DNA of 29,962 nt from an uncultured Candidatus Melainabacteria bacterium (GCA_934700385.1 CAKUXO010000019.1:1-29962); one strand, 5' to 3'. Positions 22,831 to 29,942 are shown, counted from the stretch's first letter. Notes: generated by a model not told the origin, from the sequence alone. Numbers and translations are program-made.

Positions 22831-23869
22831 CACAGAAATTCTTGGAATTTCTTCCGTTGTTCCTCAAAAAGAATTATCTTTATTAGATGAAAAAAATCTT
22901 TATAACGGCAACGAAAAAAAACTCAAAAGAGTTATTAATTCATCAGGCTTTTTAAAAAGAAGAATTGTAAATTCTTCAACAACAACTTCTGATTTATGTA
23001 AATTTGCGGCAAAAAATCTTTTTGAAAACTTAAATATAAATCCAAAAGAAATAGACGCTTTAATTTTTATAAGCTATACACCGGATTATCTCATGCCTGC
23101 TACTTCTTATGTTCTTCAAAAAGAACTTAATCTTAGCCAAGAATGTATTTGTATGGACATTCCTCAGGCTTGTTCAGGTTTTGTTTTAGGCTTATTTCAA
23201 GCAAGCGCTTTAATTAATTCCGGCGCTAAAAAAGTACTTTTACTTGTTGGAGATACTTTTTCAAAATTCAGCGATATGTTTAAAGATAATTCTGCCCCTG
23301 TTTTTGGTGATGCAGGAAGTGCAATTTTATTACAACAAAACAAAAACGCCGCGCCAATGTATTTTAATTTAAAATCTTGTGGCGAAAAATATTCTTCTTT
23401 AATTTGCAAAAATGGCGGTTTTAGAAACCCAGTTAAAAAAGAAGATTTTTATGAAGATGGAAGTTATAAATATGAAGCAAAAATGCAAGGCGCTGAAATT
23501 TTTAATTTCACAATAGAAGAAATTTCACCATCAATTGAAGAACTTTTTAATTATTCAGAAATTTCTAAAGATGAAATTGACTATTTTGCTTTTCATCAAG
23601 CCAATAAATTCATAATTGAAAACATAGCACTTCAACTTAACATTAATGAAAATAAAGTTTTACAAGGAACTCTTTCAAAATATGGAAACCAATGCGGGGC
23701 GTCAATTCCTTGTTTATTATCTGAAACTTTAAATGAAAATTTATCAAACAACAAATATAAAATGCTTTTTAGCGGCTTTGGGGTTGGCTTATCTTGGGCA
23801 AGCGCCATTGTTGATTTAAAAAACATATATTGTTCAAAAATTTTAACCTATGAGGATATAAATGAATAA
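22811..23869 (+). CDS. 3-oxoacyl-ACP synthase III (FabH-like ketoacyl synthase)
   Basis: Thiolase-fold enzyme condensing an acyl-CoA or acyl-ACP with malonyl-ACP. 352 residues, slightly longer than housekeeping FabH (about 320). The catalytic triad is intact: C121 in DIPQACSGFVLGL, H262 in FAFHQANKFIIEN, N293 in SKYGNQCGASIP. VFGDAGSAILL (164-174) and GFGVGLSWAS near the C-terminus are further marks. The start is GTG at 22811 with GAGGA 8 bases upstream, inside the end of the cupin gene. The neighbouring acyl carrier protein and acyltransferases indicate that it serves sugar acylation rather than membrane lipid; it may make acetoacetyl-ACP or a branched short-chain product. No ketoreductase is linked, so reduction would need the fatty-acid enzymes. 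Confidence 0.92.
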   Translation: MKTKLYNTEILGISSVVPQKELSLLDEKNLYNGNEKKLKRVINSSGFLKRRIVNSSTTTSDLCKFAAKNLFENLNINPKEIDALIFISYTPDYLMPATSYVLQKELNLSQECICMDIPQACSGFVLGLFQASALINSGAKKVLLLVGDTFSKFSDMFKDNSAPVFGDAGSAILLQQNKNAAPMYFNLKSCGEKYSSLICKNGGFRNPVKKEDFYEDGSYKYEAKMQGAEIFNFTIEEISPSIEELFNYSEISKDEIDYFAFHQANKFIIENIALQLNINENKVLQGTLSKYGNQCGASIPCLLSETLNENLSNNKYKMLFSGFGVGLSWASAIVDLKNIYCSKILTYEDINE

Positions 23870-24083
23870 AACTGATTTTTTAAATTTAATTATTTCAAAA
23901 TGCAATATTGATGATGAAATAAATGAAAATACTCTTTTAGAAGATTGTGAAGATTGGGATTCTTTGGCTTTAATAACAACCCTATCTTTATTTAAAAGCA
24001 ACTTTGGCAAAGCGCCAAATGTTGAAAAATTACAAAACTGTAAAACTTTTAAAGATATTTTGGATTTAACAGATGAAAAATAA
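23862..24083 (+). CDS. Dedicated acyl carrier protein
   Basis: A 73-residue four-helix acyl carrier. S34 in EDWDSLALIT is the expected phosphopantetheine site (the DSL motif), and the acidic helix I/II pattern (ENTLLEDCEDWDS) is typical. It departs from housekeeping AcpP, which has GADSLD, and contains two extra Cys. It overlaps the synthase gene by 8 bases and the acyltransferase gene by 11 bases, so synthase, carrier and transferase are translated as a unit. Confidence 0.88.
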   Translation: MNKTDFLNLIISKCNIDDEINENTLLEDCEDWDSLALITTLSLFKSNFGKAPNVEKLQNCKTFKDILDLTDEK

Positions 24084-24741
24084 AAAATTAGTTATTATAG
24101 GTACAGGTGAAACCGCTCATTTAGCTTATGAATATTTTACGTTTGACAGCGACTATGAAGTTGTTGCCTTTAGCGTTAATAAAAACTATATCAAAGAAAA
24201 AACCTTTTTAAATCTTCCTGTTGTTGAATTTGAAAATGTTGAAAAATTTTATCCGCCAAGCGAATACTTTGTTTTTGTTGCACTTGCAAGCGGAAAATTA
24301 AACCGTGACAGAATGAAAATGTATAATCTTACAAAAGAAAAGGGTTATAAATTTGCAAGTTACATAAGTTCAAAAGCATTTGTTTGGCATAATGTTGAAA
24401 TTGGGGAAAATTGCTTTATTTTAGAAGATAACACACTTCAACCTTTCACAAAAGTTGGAAACAACGTTGTTATGTGGAGTGGTAATCATCTTGGACACAG
24501 AAGTGAAATAAAAGACAATTGTTTTATAACTTCTCATGTTGTAATTTGCGGCTGCTCAATAATTGAAGAAAACTGCTTTTTAGGAGTTAATTCAGCAATA
24601 GCAGATTATGTTACAATTAAAAAAGATAATTTTATCGCTATGGGCGCTGTTGTTAATAAAAAAACAAAAGAAAACAGTGTTTACATAGGAAATCCTGCTA
24701 AAAGAGCAGAAATAAGTGCATTAGAATATTGTGGAGTATAG
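24073..24741 (+). CDS. NeuD/PglD-like sugar O- or N-acyltransferase (left-handed beta-helix)
   Basis: Sialic-acid O-acetyltransferase NeuD/PglD family: acylates a nucleotide-sugar amine or hydroxyl. 222 residues. The N-terminal Rossmann-like domain KKLVIIGTGETAHLAYEYF (4-22) binds the sugar nucleotide; hexapeptide repeats from about 105 to 205 form the left-handed beta-helix. WSGNHLGHRSEIKDNCFITS (135-154) contains H139 and H142; H142 aligns best with the catalytic base of PglD-type enzymes. The GNPAK at 206-210 ends the helix as usual. The usual donor is acetyl-CoA, but the adjacent acyl carrier protein suggests it could use an acyl-ACP here. It ends 3 bp before the propeller gene. Confidence 0.9.
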   Translation: MKNKKLVIIGTGETAHLAYEYFTFDSDYEVVAFSVNKNYIKEKTFLNLPVVEFENVEKFYPPSEYFVFVALASGKLNRDRMKMYNLTKEKGYKFASYISSKAFVWHNVEIGENCFILEDNTLQPFTKVGNNVVMWSGNHLGHRSEIKDNCFITSHVVICGCSIIEENCFLGVNSAIADYVTIKKDNFIAMGAVVNKKTKENSVYIGNPAKRAEISALEYCGV

Positions 24742-24744
24742 ATT

Positions 24745-25659
24745 ATGAAATGGGAAAGAAAAGGGATAGTTTATCGTCCAGATGGCAAAAACGGATGGGA
24801 TGACAACACCTTTATTGCGCCTTTGCCGATGATTATAGATGAAAACACTTTAAGAATTTATGGTACTGTTAGAGATAAAAACGGCGCAGGCAGATTATCT
24901 TATATTGAAGTAGATTCAAATAACCCAACCATAATCAAAAAAACTTTAACAAAACCTGTTGTAGATATAGGCAGACCTGGGATGTTTGATGATAATGGGG
25001 TTGTTGCAGTTGGTCTTTTACAACTTAAAGATGAAATAAGAATTTATTACGCAGGTTATACATTAGGAAGAAAAGTGCGCCACTTTGATTTTACAGGTCT
25101 TGCAATAAGTAAAGATGGCGGTGAAACTTTTGAAAAATATTCAACTGTTCCAATTTGCGACAGAATTAAAGGCGAAGAACTTACAAGAGCTATTCAAATG
25201 GTTATTTTTGAAGATAACAAATATAAAGCATATTATGTTGGCGGTTCAAGTTTTATTCAAGGAAAAACAAAAGAAATTCCACAATATGAACTTCGTTATA
25301 TGGAATCGCCTGACGGCATTCATTTTCCAAATGAAATAGGAAAAGTTGTTATTCCTGTTGAAAAAGGATGTTTCAGAGTTGGTAAACCATACATCGTTAA
25401 AGAAAATGGCACCTATAAAATGTTTTATTCTGATGGCGCCGATGATGAGGCATTATATAAACTTGCTTATGCTGAATCAACAGACGGTTTAAATTGGACT
25501 AAAAAAGACTTAAATCTTCCTTATGAAGAAAACTCTTGGGATTCACAAATGGCTGAATATCCATCATTCATAAGAGTAAACGGCAAAGCATATTTATTCT
25601 ATAACGGAAATAACTATGGTTATGATGGCTTTGGCTATGCAGAATTAATTGAAGAATAG
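24745..25659 (+). CDS. GH43/GH32-type five-bladed beta-propeller protein
   Basis: A 304-residue protein with the repeated strand pattern of the five-bladed propeller shared by GH43, GH32, GH68 and GH130: for example DEIRIYYAGYTL, GLAISKDGGETFEKYS, NKYKAYYVGGSS, ELRYMESPDGIHFP, NGTYKMFYSDGADDE, LAYAESTDGLNWTKKD, NGKAYLFYNGNNYGYDGFGY. Acidic candidates for catalysis include the D/E of WDDNTF (about 19-21), DIGRPG (about 75) and EYPSF (near 273). No signal peptide, so it works in the cytoplasm beside the nucleotide-sugar enzymes. Such proteins recur in O-antigen and capsule clusters without an assigned reaction; they might act as phosphorylases, transglycosylases or binding proteins. 9-bp gap to the FemAB-like gene. 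Confidence 0.75.
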   Translation: MKWERKGIVYRPDGKNGWDDNTFIAPLPMIIDENTLRIYGTVRDKNGAGRLSYIEVDSNNPTIIKKTLTKPVVDIGRPGMFDDNGVVAVGLLQLKDEIRIYYAGYTLGRKVRHFDFTGLAISKDGGETFEKYSTVPICDRIKGEELTRAIQMVIFEDNKYKAYYVGGSSFIQGKTKEIPQYELRYMESPDGIHFPNEIGKVVIPVEKGCFRVGKPYIVKENGTYKMFYSDGADDEALYKLAYAESTDGLNWTKKDLNLPYEENSWDSQMAEYPSFIRVNGKAYLFYNGNNYGYDGFGYAELIEE

Positions 25660-25668
25660 GAAATCAAA

Positions 25669-26598
25669 ATGGAAATTTTAGACGTATCTTTTGAAGACTA
25701 TTGCAAAATCGTGAAAAATCCTTTTTGCTTGTTTGAAGATGCCAATTTTGCGAAATTAAACGAAAACAAGGTAGATAAAGTAAAATATTTTATTTTTAAC
25801 AATGGCAAAAATCGTTTTGGCTTAATTGGCGGATTAAAAGCTAATGTTTTAAAGTTTCCATTTTCCGCTTCTTTTAGCGCTCTAAGTGAAATTACATCTA
25901 AAAATAGAATTGAATATTACATTGAAACATTTAATTCTTTAATTTCTTGGGCAAAAGAAAACTCAATTAAAAAAATTGTTTTTAACACTCCGCCTGTTTA
26001 TTATGACATTTCACACATTTCAAAAATGCAAAATGCGCTTTTAACTTGCGGTTTTAACCAAAGCGAATATAACTTAAATTTTGAATTTTATTTAAAAGAT
26101 TTTGATGAAAATTATTTATCTAACATTCAAAGAAACGCTAGAAAAAACTATAATAACGCAATTAAGTACAATCTTGTTTTTGAAAAAACAGATGATTTAT
26201 CTACAGTTTATAAAGTAATTAAGCAAAATCGAGATGAAAAAGGCTATCCCCTTTGGATGAGCGAAAAAGATATTGTTGAAACATCAAAAATAATTCCGTC
26301 AGATTATTTTCTTGTATCAACTCCCGAAAATATCCCAATTGCAGCCGCCTTTGTTCATCATATTAATAATGAAATTGTTAGAGTGAATTATTGGGGCAAT
26401 ATTTTAAAATATGAAGAATATCGCCCGATTAACTTTCTTTCTTACAATCTTTTTAAATATTATAAAGAACAAGGCAAAAAAGTTGTTGATATCGGTCCAT
26501 CTACCAATTCAGGAGTGGCAGACTTTGGGCTTTGCAACTTTAAAGAAAGCATTGGTTGCGCTTGCAGCCCTAAATTACTTTTTGAAATAGAGTTATAA
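25669..26598 (+). CDS. FemAB-like N-acyltransferase (GNAT fold)
   Basis: 309 residues with two GNAT-like lobes as in the Fem/FemAB-related family (aminoacyl or acyl transfer to amines). Clues: the central basic helix NIQRNARKNYNNAIKYN (about 152-168), which in this family follows a 'l....R..ir.A.k.g' pattern; the second-lobe strands PIAAAFVHHINNEIVRVNYW (about 223-242); the end VVDIGPSTNSGVADFGLCNF followed by KESIGC, matching 'dFG.s....gl..FK..FG'. No signal peptide or membrane segment. Within the operon it is a second candidate for transferring the acyl group from the dedicated carrier protein, for example onto an amino sugar. The exact reaction is not known. Confidence 0.8.
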   Translation: MEILDVSFEDYCKIVKNPFCLFEDANFAKLNENKVDKVKYFIFNNGKNRFGLIGGLKANVLKFPFSASFSALSEITSKNRIEYYIETFNSLISWAKENSIKKIVFNTPPVYYDISHISKMQNALLTCGFNQSEYNLNFEFYLKDFDENYLSNIQRNARKNYNNAIKYNLVFEKTDDLSTVYKVIKQNRDEKGYPLWMSEKDIVETSKIIPSDYFLVSTPENIPIAAAFVHHINNEIVRVNYWGNILKYEEYRPINFLSYNLFKYYKEQGKKVVDIGPSTNSGVADFGLCNFKESIGCACSPKLLFEIEL

Positions 26599-26602
26599 TT
26601 TT

Positions 26603-27553
26603 ATGGCTAAAAAAATCTTAATTACAGGTGGGGCGGGGTTTATCGGCTCTCATTTATCCGATAAATTAATTAATCAAGGTCATTTTGTTTATTGTCTTGA
26701 TAATTTTTACACAGGTAGTCTTGAAAATATTTCTTCTCTTTTGGAAAATAAAAATTTTAAATTAATTAATCAAGATGTCATAACTCCACTTCAATTTGAA
26801 GAAAATTTTGATGAAATTTATAACTTGGCATGTCCAGCGAGCCCTGTGCATTATCAAAAAGACCCAATTCAAACAATTAAAACAAACTTTTTTGGCGCTT
26901 TAAATACCCTTGAATTAGCCAAAAAAACAGGTGCAAAAATTCTTCAAGCCTCAACAAGTGAAGTTTATGGCAACCCTTTAATTCATCCGCAAACTGAAAA
27001 TTATTTTGGAAATGTTAATATTAACGGCATAAGAAGTTGTTATGATGAGGGTAAAAGAATTGCCGAAACCTTATTTTGCGATTATCAAAGAAAATATAAT
27101 CTTGATATTAAAATAGTAAGAATTTTTAACACCTATGGCGAAAATATGCTTGAAAATGACGGGCGAGTTGTTTCAAATTTCATCGTTCAAGCCCTTAAAA
27201 ATGAAGATATAACCCTTTTTGGAAATGGCGAACAAACACGCTCTTTTTGTTATGTTGAAGATTTAATCAATGGCATTTTAAAATTAATGGCAAAAGATAA
27301 CTTTAATCAACCGATTAACCTTGGAAATGATGAAGAATACAGCGTTTTGCACCTTGCTAAAACAATAATTAAATTAACTAATTCAAATTCTAAAATAGTT
27401 TTCAAGCCGCTTCCGTCTGATGACCCAGTTAAAAGGCGCCCCGATTTAACCCTTGCAAGAAAAGTTTTAGGTTATGAATTTAAAACAAAACTAGATGACG
27501 GCTTAAAAAAGACAATTGCCTATTTCACCAAAAAGCTAAAGGAGAAAAGTTAA
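26603..27553 (+). CDS. UDP-glucuronate decarboxylase (UDP-xylose synthase)
   Basis: Short-chain dehydrogenase/reductase that oxidises and decarboxylates UDP-glucuronate to UDP-xylose (or its 4-keto intermediate). 316 residues, typical of the soluble bacterial/UXS form. GGAGFIGSH (9-17) binds NAD; the catalytic set is in ASTSEVYGNPLIHPQ (116-130) and RSCYDEGKR (144-152), with Y147 and K151 as the YxxxK pair and E120 as the decarboxylase-specific acid. The segment GNVN.NG.RSCYDEGKR is diagnostic of UXS against epimerases and dTDP-glucose dehydratase. KRRPDLTLARKVLG is near the C-terminus. It lies 1 bp before the UDP-glucose dehydrogenase gene that makes its substrate. Confidence 0.93.
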   Translation: MAKKILITGGAGFIGSHLSDKLINQGHFVYCLDNFYTGSLENISSLLENKNFKLINQDVITPLQFEENFDEIYNLACPASPVHYQKDPIQTIKTNFFGALNTLELAKKTGAKILQASTSEVYGNPLIHPQTENYFGNVNINGIRSCYDEGKRIAETLFCDYQRKYNLDIKIVRIFNTYGENMLENDGRVVSNFIVQALKNEDITLFGNGEQTRSFCYVEDLINGILKLMAKDNFNQPINLGNDEEYSVLHLAKTIIKLTNSNSKIVFKPLPSDDPVKRRPDLTLARKVLGYEFKTKLDDGLKKTIAYFTKKLKEKS

Positions 27554-27554
27554 A

Positions 27555-28853
27555 ATGAATATTGCTATTGTTGGAGTGGGTTATGTTGGCTTAACAACGG
27601 GCGCTTGCCTTGCTGATATGGGTAATAATGTCATTTGTGTTGATAAAGATGAAGAAAAAATCAATCTTTTAAAAAAAGGTAAAATAACGATTTATGAACC
27701 GACTTTAGAAGAACTTGTTCAAAATAATTTAGATGAAAATAGGCTTTCTTTCAGCCTAAACCTTGAAGAAGCGCTCAATAAAAGCGAAGTTTGTTTTATT
27801 TGCGTTGGAACTCCGCAAAATCAAGACGGCAGCGTTGATTTATCTCAAGTTTTTGAAGTTACAAAAGAAATCGCCCAAAAAATGAAAGGGTATAAGTTAA
27901 TTGTAAATAAATCAACAGTGCCCCCTAAAACCCTTGAAAAACTTGAAAATTTAATCAAAGAAAACACAAAAGAACCTTTTGACATCTGTTCAAACCCTGA
28001 ATTTTTAAAACAAGGAAGCGCCGTTCGAGATTTTTTATATCCCGATAGAATCATAATCGGCACAAATAGCCAAAAAGCAATCAAAACAATGAAAGAAATC
28101 TATTCTTCTTTTTTAAGAACAAGCGGAAAATTAATTGTTATGGATTCAAATTCTGCTGAAATGACAAAATATTGCGCTAATTCTTTCCTTGCGATGAAAA
28201 TTTCTTTTATGAATGAAATAGCAAACCTTTGCGAAAAAACAGGCGCCGACATCGAAAAAGTCAGAATGGGAATTTCTTTAGATAATCGAATTGGAAACAA
28301 ATTTCTTTTTTCGGGAATTGGCTATGGCGGAAGCTGTTTTCCTAAAGATACCAAGGCTTTAATTAAAATTGGCGCTCAAAATGATTGTGAAATGAATATT
28401 TTAAAAGCGGTTGATAAAACAAACGAGCTTCAAAAAACCTTTTTTGTAGATAAAATTTTAAAATATTTTAATAACGATTTAAAAAACAAAACTTTTGCGG
28501 TTTGGGGCTTGGCTTTTAAACCAAAAACAAACGATATGCGTGAAGCCCCCTCGATTAAAATAATTAATTCACTTTTAGATAAAGGGGCGAAAATAATCGC
28601 CTATGACCCAAAAGCGCAAGAAACCGCCAGAAAAATTTTTAAAGATAAAATAACCTATTCTAAAACTTCTTATGACGCACTTTTAGGGGCAGATGGGCTT
28701 TTGCTTTTAACAGAGTGGAACGAATTTCGACTTCCCGACTTTAAAAAAATTAAAAACGCTCTAAAAATTCCCGTGATTTTTGACGGCAGAAACCAATATG
28801 ATAAAGAAAGTTTAAAAGAATACGGGCTAGAATACTTTTGCATTGGGAAATAA
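27555..28853 (+). CDS. UDP-glucose 6-dehydrogenase
   Basis: Four-electron oxidation of UDP-glucose to UDP-glucuronate with 2 NAD. 432 residues, full length. GVGYVGLTTGACLADMG (7-23) is the NAD-binding motif; STVPPKT (120-126), PEFLKQGSAVRDFLYPDR (148-165), K214 in FLAMKISFMNEIAN, and C261 in GYGGSCFPKDTKAL are the active-site elements. The C-terminal UDP-binding domain has AFKPKTNDMREAPS. It ends the operon and, with UXS, supplies UDP-glucuronate/UDP-xylose. No ordinary terminator follows; the transcript runs into the GC-richer repeat region. Confidence 0.97.
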   Translation: MNIAIVGVGYVGLTTGACLADMGNNVICVDKDEEKINLLKKGKITIYEPTLEELVQNNLDENRLSFSLNLEEALNKSEVCFICVGTPQNQDGSVDLSQVFEVTKEIAQKMKGYKLIVNKSTVPPKTLEKLENLIKENTKEPFDICSNPEFLKQGSAVRDFLYPDRIIIGTNSQKAIKTMKEIYSSFLRTSGKLIVMDSNSAEMTKYCANSFLAMKISFMNEIANLCEKTGADIEKVRMGISLDNRIGNKFLFSGIGYGGSCFPKDTKALIKIGAQNDCEMNILKAVDKTNELQKTFFVDKILKYFNNDLKNKTFAVWGLAFKPKTNDMREAPSIKIINSLLDKGAKIIAYDPKAQETARKIFKDKITYSKTSYDALLGADGLLLLTEWNEFRLPDFKKIKNALKIPVIFDGRNQYDKESLKEYGLEYFCIGK

Positions 28854-28870
28854 CCCGAGTCAAGTGCGCC

Positions 28871-28937
28871 TAGTGCGACTGCACTTGGCAAACGCAGACG
28901 AGGGCAACAGGTGTGCGCAACCTATACACCATTATAG
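28871..28937 (+). repeat. Degenerate direct repeat, left copy
   Basis: Begins TAGTGCGAC (28871-28879), contains ACGAG and a GTGTGCGCAACC block, and ends CATTATA (28930-28936). The same landmarks recur in the same order at 29250-29297. Confidence 0.45.
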
Positions 28938-29012
28938 AACTCGTCATCCCGAACCTTGAAAGCGTGAGCCGATGTAAGGGGGCTTAAAGCGTCCACACTC
29001 AATTCTCGACAC

Positions 29013-29120
29013 GTCATCCCGAGGGCGCTCGGGATCTTACCAAGTGGCACTGAAGGAAACAGGGTTAACTTAATGTTTACAGTGCTTACTAATAAGATCC
29101 TGAAACAAGTTCAGGATGAC
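29013..29120. repeat. Nested palindromic repeat element (cloverleaf-like)
   Basis: Outer arms GTCATCC (29013-29019) and GGATGAC (29114-29120) are perfect complements. Inside each arm is a local hairpin: CCCGAG-GGCG-CTCGGG (29018-29033) on the left and CCTGAA-ACAAG-TTCAGG (29099-29115) on the right. Next, GGATCTTA (29032-29039) pairs with TAAGATCC (29093-29100), then GCACTG (29047-29052) with CAGTGC (29080-29085) and AAACA (29057-29061) with TGTTT (29074-29078). The whole 108 bp can fold as one long stem with two side hairpins. The units GTCATCC...GGATCTTA resemble widespread intergenic repeats of unrelated bacteria. No coding capacity. Confidence 0.85.
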
Positions 29121-29249
29121 CGATTGTAGAATTGGATGTTGCGCAACGAAAAGAATTAAAAAATGTCTATAAAAAACTAAAGCTCTTGTTCACTTTGCAC
29201 TCTGTGTCCGTTTCCCTAGAGCTCGTTCTTCGTTAACAGATTGTGGGCT

Positions 29250-29297
29250 TAGTGCGACAGGCTTGACGAGCAAAACGAGCGCCTGCTGTGCATTATA
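29250..29297 (+). repeat. Degenerate direct repeat, right copy
   Basis: TAGTGCGAC (29250-29258), then ACGAG blocks and GCTGTGC, ending CATTATA (29291-29297). A shortened counterpart of the copy at 28871-28937; the two flank the palindrome. Confidence 0.45.
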
Positions 29298-29320
29298 AAA
29301 AGCTTGTGTTAAACAGGGCT

Positions 29321-29608
29321 TTAAGAAAATAAATCGCTATGTGTACCAGTAGAAACCAAAACAAGTGTCAATATATCATTTTCAATTTTATAAATCAAAA
29401 GCCAATCAGGCTCAATATGACACTCTCTATAACCCTTGTATTTACCCATTAAAGGATGGTCAAAATATTTTTCATTTAAAGTTTCGCCAGATGATAATAT
29501 TTGGATTACTTCTTCAAGTTTTTTCATATCCTTGCCACGTTTTCGCATAAGTTTAACGCAGCGGCGCATGGTGTTTTGAAAAACAATTTTATACTTCATC
29601 ATTATCAT
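29321..29608 (-). CDS. YafQ-family type II toxin (RelE superfamily mRNA interferase)
   Basis: Ribosome-dependent endoribonuclease of the YafQ branch, which cuts mRNA in the A site when its antitoxin is degraded. Up to 95 residues. Family marks: RKRGKDMKKLEEVIQIL (22-38), YFDHPLMGKYKGYRECHIEP (48-67), DWLLIYK (68-74), STGTHSDLF (86-94). Residues matching the YafQ active site are H51, H64, D68, H90 and F94. The Arg that usually precedes TGTH (R83 of E. coli YafQ) is Ser here, so activity may be reduced. The 5' end overlaps the antitoxin by 20 bases if the first ATG (29608) is used; the third and fourth Met (29602 and 29599) are equally plausible and would shorten the overlap. The gene is complete, not a remnant. 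Confidence 0.92.
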   Translation of the reverse strand: MIMMKYKIVFQNTMRRCVKLMRKRGKDMKKLEEVIQILSSGETLNEKYFDHPLMGKYKGYRECHIEPDWLLIYKIENDILTLVLVSTGTHSDLFS

Positions 29609-29873
29609 CTTTCAAAAGGTCATTCATTAATTCATCAACATTTGTGTATGGTTTAGAAATTCCAACCCCATTTTCAACATCATCAATTACTTTTTGCGTT
29701 TGAGAATTATAATCAGAAATAGACAAAGCAAAAGGCAAGCCTTTTTCATTAACAAATCTTTTAACAAAAATGTTAATTGCAGCAGACATAGTCAAACCCA
29801 ATTCATTACAAATATGATCAAATTGCTTTTTTAAATTTTCATCTAAACGAATACAAATATTTGATTGACCCAT
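29589..29873 (-). CDS. RelB/DinJ-family antitoxin
   Basis: Partner of the YafQ-like toxin: a ribbon-helix-helix N-terminus binds the operator and a C-terminal segment wraps the toxin. 94 residues. SNICIRLDENLKKQFDHICN (4-23) is the RHH strand and first helix; ELGLTMSAAINIFVKRFVNE (24-43) is the typical DinJ/RelB second helix region. The C-terminus (50-94) is acidic and flexible (NVDELMNDLLKDDNDEV), as expected for the toxin-neutralising, protease-sensitive part. AAGGAT lies 9 bases before the ATG. First gene of the module; autoregulation is likely through the upstream repeats. Confidence 0.93.
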   Translation of the reverse strand: MGQSNICIRLDENLKKQFDHICNELGLTMSAAINIFVKRFVNEKGLPFALSISDYNSQTQKVIDDVENGVGISKPYTNVDELMNDLLKDDNDEV

Positions 29874-29912
29874 TGTTATACATCCTTATACATTGTTATT
29901 ACATTGTAATAA
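29871..29912 (-). promoter_or_regulatory. Iterated operator of the toxin-antitoxin operon
   Basis: CATTGTTAT occurs at 29871-29879 (covering the start codon) and 29891-29899, with a near copy CATTGTAAT at 29902-29910. TTATACAT is repeated at 29876-29883 and 29886-29893, a 10-bp step. A perfect palindrome TTATTAC-ATT-GTAATAA lies at 29896-29912, next to the -10. Ribbon-helix-helix antitoxins commonly bind such arrays; binding here is inferred. Confidence 0.55.
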
Positions 29913-29913
29913 T

Positions 29914-29942
29914 ATTATATTCCACATTTTTGGATTTTTCAA
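29914..29942 (-). promoter_or_regulatory. Promoter of the toxin-antitoxin operon
   Basis: On the minus strand TTGAAA (29942-29937) is separated by exactly 17 bp from a perfect TATAAT (29919-29914). The start site would fall near 29907, inside the palindromic operator. Confidence 0.75.

Larger units (their letters stand above)
28854..29320. other. GC-richer non-coding interval with palindromes and degenerate repeats
   Basis: 467 bp between ugd-type gene and the toxin gene with no convincing gene. Its base composition (near 45-50% GC by eye) differs sharply from the roughly 30% of its surroundings. It contains the hairpin CAAGTGC/GCACTTG (28861-28867 with 28881-28887), the large nested palindrome at 29013-29120, a pair of degenerate direct repeats on either side of it, and GCTCGTT/AACGAGC (29221-29227 with 29274-29280). 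It looks like an accretion of short mobile repeats. Confidence 0.75.

Noticed and set aside
26603..27553. UDP-glucose 4-epimerase or dTDP-glucose 4,6-dehydratase
   Set aside because: The GNVN..G.RSCYDEGKR and STSEVYG patterns and the adjacent UDP-glucose dehydrogenase specify the UDP-glucuronate decarboxylase group.
28861..28887. CAAGTGC/GCACTTG hairpin as the terminator of the glycan operon
   Set aside because: There is no T-run after it, and an alternative pairing AGTGC/GCACT competes; it is more likely part of the repeat region.
29365..29550. Open frame antisense to the toxin gene, and similar open frames opposite dnaE, ilvA, ridA and the glycan genes
   Set aside because: All are shadows in AT-rich genes whose own frames match known families over their full length; none has a convincing ribosome site or domain.
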